Shown one piece after another: positions 1 through 5,282 of a stretch of DNA of 5,282 nt. A program made the position numbers and the translations under genes. The first letter of the stretch is position 1. Each line of letters opens with the position of its first letter. This stretch comes from Anaerolineae bacterium. GTDB taxonomy: Bacteria; Chloroflexota; Anaerolineae; Anaerolineales; Anaerolineaceae. The notes under the pieces were generated by a model. That model was not told the origin of the DNA and ran no database searches. It saw only the letters and a program-made list of their open reading frames with translations. Where the stretch lies: assembly GCA_016213455.1 (NCBI GenBank), contig JACRAG010000349.1, forward strand, positions 1-5,282. The letters run 5' to 3'.

Positions 1-587
1 GGTTCCAGCGAGAATTTCTCGGTATTCAAAGGATAAACATAACGCACCAGACCGCCTTCATTCTGCAGCACCTGCTGGTATTCCAGCTGGATGCGCCGAT
101 CCTCTCCTGGAGCAATCGGAAAGATACTGGCCTGAACGGCTCCCTGGCCCACGTATTCCAGCAGCGCTGGGTCGCGCATTTGCGCCACGATATCTTCATA
201 GGTCCGGCGTGCTTCATCCGCCGAAAGCACCTTACCTTCGACCGGTTTACCATCCATCCATAGCTTGAAGTCACTCACTACGGCCCCGGCAGGTAGAGGA
301 AAAATGTATATGCCTTCGATCGGGTAATCGTTGGGATTATGAAAAACCTGATCGACTTTGGTCACCGCGATCGGGTCATTAATTTCCACGTCCACCACAT
401 GGCTGCGAATCACCAGCTGTGAAATCGGTCGCGGAGGAGGGCACCATCCCTCAAAACACGGTGGAGGCGGGCAGCCAGGCTCGGGGCATGGCGGTGGAAT
501 GATGATCCCATCCGCCTTGACTGGAGTCGCCACGCAGAACAGCAGCATCAAGCTGAACAATACGATCAATACGCCTGTCTTGCCCAT
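1..587 (-). CDS. Secreted VIT-domain protein, N-terminal part (runs off left edge)
   Basis: The frame opens at an ATG at 587-585 and stays open to the window edge, giving 195 complete codons. Residues 1-25 look like a signal peptide: MGK, a hydrophobic core (VLIVLFSLMLLFCVA), then a VKA/D cleavage-like site. Residues 27-54 are a proline-rich linker with cysteines at 34, 39, 44 and 49. Residues 56-195 match the VIT (vault/inter-alpha-trypsin) domain, with FHNPNDYPIEGIYIFPLP at 82-99, the hallmark DEARRTYEDIV at 124-134, RDPALLEY at 138-145, and FPIAPGEDRRIQLEY at 156-170. Bacterial VIT proteins usually carry a von Willebrand A domain after the VIT domain and often a C-terminal membrane or sorting segment; that part lies outside the window. 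Their function is poorly known, with adhesion or protein-protein contact outside the cell proposed. The start is fixed by a strong ribosome binding site. The family call is firm; the role is unknown. Confidence 0.88.
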   Translation of the reverse strand, partial: MGKTGVLIVLFSLMLLFCVATPVKADGIIIPPPCPEPGCPPPPCFEGWCPPPRPISQLVIRSHVVDVEINDPIAVTKVDQVFHNPNDYPIEGIYIFPLPAGAVVSDFKLWMDGKPVEGKVLSADEARRTYEDIVAQMRDPALLEYVGQGAVQASIFPIAPGEDRRIQLEYQQVLQNEGGLVRYVYPLNTEKFSLE

Positions 588-590
588 TTC

Positions 591-598
591 TCCTCCTT
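591..598 (-). promoter_or_regulatory. Strong Shine-Dalgarno for the VIT-domain gene
   Basis: On the minus strand the bases read AAGGAGGA followed by GAA and the ATG at 587. The GGAGG core is four bases from the start codon, slightly short but near-perfect in sequence. It fixes the start of the VIT gene, and the signal peptide begins directly there. It contrasts with cydD and the ABC1 kinase gene, whose starts have no comparable site. Confidence 0.8.
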
Positions 599-606
599 CG
601 CTTGTT

Positions 607-645
607 AAAAAGCAAAACGCTGGAACAATCATGAGACGCTCCAGC
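607..645 (-). terminator. Intrinsic terminator candidate after cydC
   Basis: Read on the minus strand, GCTGGAGCG (645-637) can pair with TGTTCCAGC (627-619). This gives six Watson-Crick pairs, then G-U, C-G and G-U pairs, closing a nine-base loop. After one G comes TTTTGCTTTTT (617-607), a broken but convincing U-tract. It lies about 100 bases past the cydC stop, so it would end the cydDC transcript. Its last T is only 20 bases from the VIT start codon, so it could instead act as an attenuator within a longer transcript. The call is by eye; no folding energy was computed. Confidence 0.62.
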
Positions 646-745
646 ATCGCGAAGGGTTCCTGCAAGAATCAAACGAGGATTTTGCTCGAATGAGTCCTCC
701 CAGACTTCCCCTTCTCCTACCAAAGGCAGGCGAATTGAAATGAAA
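646..745. other. Intergenic spacer between cydC and its terminator
   Basis: This is untranslated sequence downstream of the cydC TAG stop at 748-746. I see no small gene with a ribosome binding site here, and no promoter with both a good -35 and a good -10 box pointing at the VIT gene. A short GAGGA/TCCTC inverted repeat is present on the minus strand (about 678-699) but is too weak to call. A frame crossing this area (795-451, minus) has no ribosome binding site and overlaps the ends of both neighbouring genes in other frames. Confidence 0.5.
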
Positions 746-2479
746 CTATTCGATCCATTCGGATTGCAGTTTACGGGCTGCTGCATACCAGCCACCTGAA
801 ACGCTTAATGTGGCTGGCGCACCTCGTTCCACCACGCGCCCAGCTTGAAGCACAATAATCTCATCCGCCCATTCTGTGCCAGACAGGTCATGCGTGATCC
901 AGATTACGGATTGCCCCTCTTTCCGCCGGTCAAGCAAGCGCTTCACCAATTCCTGGGCTGATTCACGATCCAGACCGGCGGTGGGTTCGTCCAGCAGCAA
1001 CACCGGTGAATTCTTAAGCATCGCCCGCGCCGCAGCCACCCTGCGACGTTCGCCCCCACTCAATTCAGCGCCTTGCGCGCCAATCCAGCTCGCTGCCCTT
1101 TCTGGAAGTCGGAGGATTAAATCACTCAGTCCAACCTGAGCATACACCGCTTCCACTTCAGCCTCGGTCGACTTCGGCGCAGCCATGCGCAGGTTGGACT
1201 CCAGACTGCCGGAGAACAGATATACCCGCTGAGGGACCAGCGCAAAGACATCGCGAACCTGCCCGGATTGATATTCCCGAATATCGGATCCATTGATCCA
1301 AATCGTCTGTTGAGGGCAATCCCAAAAACGCAATAACAGGTTGGTCAATGTCGATTTTCCTGCCCCACTCTCCCCCGCCACCACCACACATCGTCCGGGC
1401 GCAAGCTCGAGATTAAAATCGGTCAGCACCTTCTCAGGGTTTGATGGATATACGAAATTCAAATGGCGAATGGATAGTCCGGTAAATTCTCCCATCGCAC
1501 GCGGCGACGCCGGATCGGTCACTGCAGGCTGGCCTTCCACCAGCTCAAACAATCGCCGCGCAGATGCCAGCGCGCCCTCCAAAAGCTGTGCAGCCTGCGA
1601 GAGCGGTAAAACCGCCTCAAAACTGGCCAGCGCGAGCAGGCACAGCACCGCCACCATCACACCGTCCAATTGCCCCATCTGCACCAGCGGCGCAGCCGAA
1701 AGCGCCATCAAACCGGCGGTCGCAAATTGCACCCATGCGCCAGCTGCATTGCCCAACGATGTCACCCTAGCCAGACGGTGTTGATTTTCATCCAACCGAT
1801 CTCCCTCGATCTGGAGCTGTGTCTGCCAGGTTGGCTGCAAGCCCAGCGCCAGCCAATCGGGCATACCCTGCAAGCTGTCCACCCACAATTCACCCAACCG
1901 TGCCCGCTGACAGGTCAGGTCGCGCGAGAGTCTGGCGCTGATGGTGTACACCAGCACCGGGATAACCAGGCCTGTGATCGTCATTCCCGCAGCCAGCAGC
2001 AGCCCAAAACGCAACCCCCAGCCGCCGGCAAAAAGGCTGACCCCCAGGCTGACTAACACAGCCGAGATGGGCGGCGACACCAGGCGCACATAAAAATCCT
2101 GAAGGGCTTCAATATCCGCGATGGCACGGGTGAGCAAATCGCCGCTGCGTTCCAATTCCAGCTGCGCCGGAGCCAGTGGTTCGATGGAGCGATAGAACCA
2201 GACGCGCAGTTGTGACAGCAGGCGAAAATTAACCGAATGCGATACCAGGCGTTCTGCATAACGCAATACACCCCGGCTGATGCCAAAGAAGCGCACCCCA
2301 ACCACGGAGACCTGCAGCGGTGCGATCCCGGGGTGCAGCGCCGCCGCGGCAATCAGGTAGGCTGAAGTGCCCAAAAGACCGATTCCAGCGGCGATTGTGG
2401 CGGTGCTCAACACAATCGAAAGGAACACTTCACCCCAGAAAGGCCGCAGGAAGGTCAGCAAGCGCACCAGGGTCTTCAT
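746..2479 (-). CDS. cydC: CydC, ABC exporter subunit for cytochrome bd assembly
   Basis: This is a 577-residue half-transporter: an N-terminal membrane domain (residues about 15-310, roughly six helices) fused to a nucleotide-binding domain (about 330-577). ATPase motifs are intact: Walker A GESGAGKST at 369-377, Q-loop VPQ at 415-417, signature LSGGE at 473-477, Walker B VLLLDEP with catalytic Glu498, D-loop AGLD at 501-504 and H-loop His530. The stretches LGTSAYLIAAAALHP (36-50) and VGVRFFGISRGVLRYAERLVSH (60-81) are highly characteristic of CydC and set it apart from general multidrug half-transporters. With CydD it forms a heterodimer in the cytoplasmic membrane, reported to export cysteine/glutathione and also linked to heme, and required for cytochrome bd maturation. 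The substrate here is not shown by the sequence. The ATG at 2479 overlaps the cydD stop and has an AGGAGG site. Length matches the family; no damage is seen. Confidence 0.95.
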   Translation of the reverse strand: MKTLVRLLTFLRPFWGEVFLSIVLSTATIAAGIGLLGTSAYLIAAAALHPGIAPLQVSVVGVRFFGISRGVLRYAERLVSHSVNFRLLSQLRVWFYRSIEPLAPAQLELERSGDLLTRAIADIEALQDFYVRLVSPPISAVLVSLGVSLFAGGWGLRFGLLLAAGMTITGLVIPVLVYTISARLSRDLTCQRARLGELWVDSLQGMPDWLALGLQPTWQTQLQIEGDRLDENQHRLARVTSLGNAAGAWVQFATAGLMALSAAPLVQMGQLDGVMVAVLCLLALASFEAVLPLSQAAQLLEGALASARRLFELVEGQPAVTDPASPRAMGEFTGLSIRHLNFVYPSNPEKVLTDFNLELAPGRCVVVAGESGAGKSTLTNLLLRFWDCPQQTIWINGSDIREYQSGQVRDVFALVPQRVYLFSGSLESNLRMAAPKSTEAEVEAVYAQVGLSDLILRLPERAASWIGAQGAELSGGERRRVAAARAMLKNSPVLLLDEPTAGLDRESAQELVKRLLDRRKEGQSVIWITHDLSGTEWADEIIVLQAGRVVERGAPATLSVSGGWYAAARKLQSEWIE

Positions 2480-2490
2480 ACCCCTCCTGC
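2476..2490 (-). promoter_or_regulatory. ATGA overlap and embedded cydC ribosome binding site
   Basis: The cydC start codon (2479-2477) and the cydD stop codon (2478-2476) share bases as ATGA. An AGGAGG stretch (2488-2483) lies three bases upstream, inside the codons for the last CydD residues (Arg-Ala-Gly-Gly-Val). This arrangement is typical of translational coupling and would help make the two subunits in equal amounts. Confidence 0.85.
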
Positions 2491-4206
2491 CCTCACCAGG
2501 CGGCTGTACGAGGCTCCCAGGCGCACCAGATCGGCATGGCGACCTGCTTCCACAATCCTTCCACCTTCCAATACCAGGATCTGGTCTGCAGAGACGACTG
2601 TCGCCAACCGGTGAGCAGCCATCAATACGGTTTTACCTTGTAATACCTTCTGTAAAACCAAATGAATCTTCGCCTCGGACGAACTGTCCAGGTGCGCCGT
2701 TGGCTCGTCCATGATCACCCACTGGGCCGGGCGAAGCAGTGCGCGGGCTATCGCCAACCTTTGCACCTGCCCGCCGGATGCTCGCGCAGCAGCCTCACCT
2801 AATGATGTATCCCAATGCTGCGGCAGCGAACGCACCCAATCCACCAGCAAGGTTTGATCGAGCACCCGTTCCAGATCATCAGTTGAGGCGTCACACTTGC
2901 CCAGGCGCAGATTGTCCGCGATGGTGCCATGGATCCAATGCGCCTGCTGTGGAATCCACATAACCTGCTCTCGCCAGGCTGCCGGCGGAATGTCGCGCAG
3001 GTCCTTCCCGCCTACCCGGATTGACCCGGATTGCGCATCCATGAAGCGCATCGCCAACGACAAAAGTGTGCTTTTTCCTGCTCCACTTTCTCCCACCAGT
3101 GCCGTGACCGTCCCACGGCTTACCCGAAAACTCACCTCCTGCAAAGCCGGCGACTCACGCTCGGAATAGCGATAAGAAACCGCTTCGAAAGTCCAATCTC
3201 CGTCAGGGACATATGGTACCGGCACTGCAGCGCCAACCTCGACCGGCAGCGGTTCCGGCTCATCCAGAATGGCATAGATTTTCCGGGCGGCACTCACCCC
3301 ATTCATAGAAGCGTGAAAGCGCAGGCCCAGGGTACGCAGCGGCAGGTAAAAATCAGGTGCAACCACCAAAATGAAGAAGGCATCCAGGAAATTCATCTGC
3401 CCATACAACAACCGCAGCCCGATTTGCACCGCCACAACCGCCGTACTGAGTGTCCCCAGCAGTTCCAGCACCAAAGCCGATAAAAATGTCACCCGCAAAA
3501 CACCTAAGGTAACATCGCGATAACGTGCGCTGATGGTTTCAATCCGGTCGGCCTGCTCGCGACTGCGCCCCAATTCCTTCAACGCGCGCAATCCCTGCAA
3601 AGCATCCAGCAGCGCGGCACTCAGCCTGCTCAAGAGACCAAACTGCTGCCGGGTCAATTTTTCAGCGTTGGAGCCAATCAGGAACATGAACACCGGGATC
3701 AACGGACCGGTAACCAACAAGATAATGCCGGTCACCCAATCCACCGGGAAAACCAGCGCGAGAACAACCACCGGGATGATGACAGCAAAGAATACCTGTG
3801 GCAGGAACTGGCTGAAATAGGGGTCCAATGCCTCAATGCCCTGCTGCGCCGCGGCGATAACTTCTCCGGTGGGTTTCCGTGCGGCAAAAAGCGGGCCAAG
3901 GCGGAATATTTTCTCAGCAAGGCGTTTCCGCAATTCGCTCTTGACCAGCCGGGCCAGGTTCGAACCAACCCGTTCACTCCCCCACGCGCTGACGACACGC
4001 GCTGAGATCAATAACAGTAATACTCCAAATGCCGGCAGCGCTCTGCTGATATTCCAACCTGCCAAAAAAATGCCGTTCACCAGCACACTCAACTGGCGCG
4101 CCTGGACTACCGCGAAAATTCCCGCTGCACAACCCAGGAAAACACAAAAGCCAAAAAGCACGGCTTTGTGTCGCAAGAAAGTCAACAGACGTTTATCCAG
4201 GTTCAT
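2476..4206 (-). CDS. cydD: CydD, partner ABC exporter subunit
   Basis: This 576-residue half-transporter has a membrane domain (about 15-310) followed by a nucleotide-binding domain (about 338-576). ATPase motifs are Walker A GESGAGKST at 372-380, Q-loop IPQ at 418-420, a variant signature ASGGQ at 476-480, Walker B WVIMDEP with Glu501, D-loop AHLD at 504-507 and H-loop His532. CydD-type features include GLRALKELGRSREQ (205-218) and APDFYLPLRTLGLRFHASMNGV (283-304), where related exporters differ. It lies first in a cydD-cydC operon, the same order as in Escherichia coli, and pairs with CydC. No cydA or cydB is visible in the window. The N-terminus aligns with that of CydC (both carry RLLTFLR), which supports the ATG at 4206. 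No clear ribosome binding site precedes it: the bases just upstream read TTAAGCCC. Assignment as CydD rather than CydC rests on gene order and these motifs. Confidence 0.92.
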   Translation of the reverse strand: MNLDKRLLTFLRHKAVLFGFCVFLGCAAGIFAVVQARQLSVLVNGIFLAGWNISRALPAFGVLLLLISARVVSAWGSERVGSNLARLVKSELRKRLAEKIFRLGPLFAARKPTGEVIAAAQQGIEALDPYFSQFLPQVFFAVIIPVVVLALVFPVDWVTGIILLVTGPLIPVFMFLIGSNAEKLTRQQFGLLSRLSAALLDALQGLRALKELGRSREQADRIETISARYRDVTLGVLRVTFLSALVLELLGTLSTAVVAVQIGLRLLYGQMNFLDAFFILVVAPDFYLPLRTLGLRFHASMNGVSAARKIYAILDEPEPLPVEVGAAVPVPYVPDGDWTFEAVSYRYSERESPALQEVSFRVSRGTVTALVGESGAGKSTLLSLAMRFMDAQSGSIRVGGKDLRDIPPAAWREQVMWIPQQAHWIHGTIADNLRLGKCDASTDDLERVLDQTLLVDWVRSLPQHWDTSLGEAAARASGGQVQRLAIARALLRPAQWVIMDEPTAHLDSSSEAKIHLVLQKVLQGKTVLMAAHRLATVVSADQILVLEGGRIVEAGRHADLVRLGASYSRLVRAGGV

Positions 4207-4213
4207 GGGCTTA

Positions 4214-4219
4214 ATTATA
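4214..4219 (-). promoter_or_regulatory. Candidate -10 box for cydDC
   Basis: On the minus strand these bases read TATAAT, a perfect sigma-70-type -10 box. Its last base is eight bases before the A of the cydD ATG at 4206, so a normal start site would fall at 4207 or 4206 and yield a leaderless or nearly leaderless mRNA. That fits the lack of a Shine-Dalgarno. No good -35 box lies 16-18 bases upstream (the best there is TGGATG). ATGACA (4238-4233) resembles a -35 but is only 13 bases away. The box is real as sequence; its function is inferred. Confidence 0.45.
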
Positions 4220-4225
4220 TATAAT
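4220..4225 (+). promoter_or_regulatory. Candidate -10 box for the ABC1 kinase gene
   Basis: A perfect TATAAT abuts the opposite-strand TATAAT with no gap. Counting seven bases from its last base gives 4232, the A of the kinase ATG, so a leaderless transcript is predicted. The usual -35 position (about 4197-4202) reads CCAGGT, a poor match. The call therefore rests on the -10 box, its spacing and the absence of a ribosome binding site. Confidence 0.42.
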
Positions 4226-4231
4226 AAGATT

Positions 4232-5282
4232 ATGTCATCCAGCCCAATCCAAATACCTTGGATTTCCCGCCGCCCCTTGCTGCAGCGTTCACATCAAATT
4301 GCTGCCGTCCTGGTGAAACATGGCCTGGGTTGGCTGCTCACCCGGGTTCCAGCCTCGGCTGCCGGCGGAACGCAAGCCATCCAAAAAATGTTGATGCGCA
4401 ATGGGCATTCCGGCGCGGAGGAATTGGTATCTGCGCTGGTTGAATTGGGACCAACCTTCATCAAGTTCGGCCAGGCGCTCAGTTCGCGTACAGACCTCCT
4501 CCCAGCGGATTACACTGAAGAATTGAGCAAACTGCAGGACCTGGTACCCCCGGTGCCGTTCGAAATGATGCAGTCTGTCTTGATTCAAGAGCTGGGACGT
4601 GAACCCAAAGAATTCTTTTCGGAGCTGAACCCCGTACCCATCGCTTCCGCTTCAATAGGCCAGGTTTACGCTGGCAGGTTGTGGGGCGGTGACGAAGTCG
4701 TTGTAAAAATCGTGCGCCCACAAGCCGAAAAGACCTTTGAGCAGGACCTGGAAATCCTGAACGACATCGCCGATTGGGTAACCCAGCACACTGCCTTGGG
4801 TGAACTGTATGACTTGCGGACTTTGATTGAAGAATTTGCCTACACCGTCCGCGCAGAATTTGATTATTTGCGCGAAGGCCGCAATGCTGACCTTTTCCGG
4901 AAAAATTTTGCGGATGATCCCGCGATTTATGTGCCGGTAGTTTACTGGGATTTCACCACCCGCAATGTGATCGTCATGGAACGCGTGAATGGCTTAAAAT
5001 TCAACGACCTTGCCGCATTGGATGCCGCCGGCATTGATCGTAGAATTGTCGCCGAGAACCTGATGCATTTTGCGCTGCGTCAAATTTTTGATTTTCGCTT
5101 TTACCACGCCGACCCGCATCCGGGCAATTTCTTCGTCCAGCCGGATGGCTCTCTGGCTGTGGTGGATTTTGGCATGGTTGGACGGTTGAACCAGCACACC
5201 AAACGCACGCTTTTGGGGATTGCCCAGGCGGTTGAGCGCAATGATGCCCACATTCTGGTTGACGAATTCCTTGAGGAAGGCA
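4232..5282 (+). CDS. ABC1/UbiB-family atypical kinase, N-terminal 350 residues (runs off right edge)
   Basis: The frame is open from an ATG at 4232 to the window end. It carries the defining ABC1 (UbiB/ADCK) motifs in order: the KxGQ motif KFGQ at 78-81 within ELGPTFIKFGQALSSRTDLL, the alanine-rich loop version ASASIGQVYAG at 138-148 in place of a glycine-rich loop, VVVKIVRP with the ATP-binding Lys159, EFDYLREGRNA at 209-219, the catalytic loop HADPHPGN at 292-299, and the metal-binding DFG at 312-314. Members act at membranes and are tied to quinone biosynthesis or lipid handling; most bacterial ones have no defined substrate, so I give no gene symbol. The C-terminal part, often ending in membrane helices, is missing. 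The segment RSHQIAAVLVKHGLGWLL (19-36) is conserved in the family, so the start must be at or before codon 19. An in-frame ATG at 4205 is an alternative start that would add nine residues. Confidence 0.92.
   Translation, partial: MSSSPIQIPWISRRPLLQRSHQIAAVLVKHGLGWLLTRVPASAAGGTQAIQKMLMRNGHSGAEELVSALVELGPTFIKFGQALSSRTDLLPADYTEELSKLQDLVPPVPFEMMQSVLIQELGREPKEFFSELNPVPIASASIGQVYAGRLWGGDEVVVKIVRPQAEKTFEQDLEILNDIADWVTQHTALGELYDLRTLIEEFAYTVRAEFDYLREGRNADLFRKNFADDPAIYVPVVYWDFTTRNVIVMERVNGLKFNDLAALDAAGIDRRIVAENLMHFALRQIFDFRFYHADPHPGNFFVQPDGSLAVVDFGMVGRLNQHTKRTLLGIAQAVERNDAHILVDEFLEEG

Noticed and set aside
534..587. Possible lipoprotein signal at Cys18 of the VIT protein
   Set aside because: The residues before Cys18 are Leu-Leu-Phe, which do not fit a lipobox, and the hydrophobic core continues past it. 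A signal peptidase I site after VKA at residue 25 fits better.
451..795. Minus-strand open frame of 114 codons spanning the cydC end, the intergenic region and the VIT start
   Set aside because: It overlaps both genuine genes in other frames, contains the terminator hairpin, has no ribosome binding site and resembles no known family.
1341..1784. Long open frame on the plus strand antisense to cydC (147 codons)
   Set aside because: It lies wholly inside cydC, shows no recognisable domain and looks like a composition effect of GC-rich codons on the other strand. The other plus-strand open frames between 876 and 3820 were rejected for the same reason.
746..4206. General multidrug or lipid A (MsbA-like) half-transporters instead of CydDC
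   Set aside because: The FFGISRGVLRYAERLVSH segment in one subunit, the DFYLPLRTLGLRFHA segment in the other, and the coupled two-gene order are CydC- and CydD-specific.
4289..4721. Minus-strand open frames opposite the kinase gene
   Set aside because: The plus-strand frame here carries a full, ordered set of ABC1 kinase motifs; the opposite frames are shadows with no support.
1..5282. Mobile element, CRISPR array, tRNA/rRNA or a previously undescribed multi-gene system
   Set aside because: No regularly spaced direct repeats, transposase or integrase motifs, cloverleaf sequences or unexplained gene cluster were seen. All four genes belong to known families.

Overview
The window is one end-to-end stretch of a bacterial chromosome with moderately high GC (by eye) and tightly packed genes. 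It holds two complete genes and two genes cut by the window edges. The organism cannot be fixed from the sequence alone. Inner-membrane ABC exporters, a secreted VIT-domain protein and a UbiB/ABC1-type kinase together would fit a Chloroflexota (Anaerolineae-like) genome, but this is a weak guess from general protein style; no rRNA or other phylogenetic marker is present.

Layout from left to right. Positions 1-587 (minus strand) are the N-terminal 195 residues of a secreted VIT-domain protein that continues off the left edge. Positions 588-745 are intergenic and contain a good intrinsic terminator candidate for the genes to the right. Positions 746-4206 (minus strand) are a two-gene operon, cydD followed by cydC. 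The genes overlap by four bases (ATGA), and the cydC ribosome binding site lies inside the last codons of cydD. Positions 4207-4231 are a very short, AT-rich divergent control region. Positions 4232-5282 (plus strand) are the first 350 residues of an ABC1/UbiB-family atypical kinase that runs off the right edge.

How the genes work together. CydD and CydC form a heterodimeric ABC exporter of the cytoplasmic membrane. In well-studied bacteria it is needed to assemble cytochrome bd and periplasmic c-type cytochromes, and it has been described both as a cysteine/glutathione exporter and as a heme-linked transporter. The divergent ABC1 kinase belongs to a family tied to quinone biosynthesis or membrane lipid homeostasis, so a shared respiratory theme is possible but is inference. 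The VIT protein has a strong ribosome binding site of its own and sits beyond the terminator, so it is probably a separate or attenuated unit.

Most of the window is ordinary. The most interesting points are the divergent control region, where two perfect TATAAT boxes lie back to back and each points at a start codon six or seven bases away, and a cysteine ladder with exact five-residue spacing just after the VIT protein's signal peptide. I see no mobile element, CRISPR array, tRNA or rRNA.
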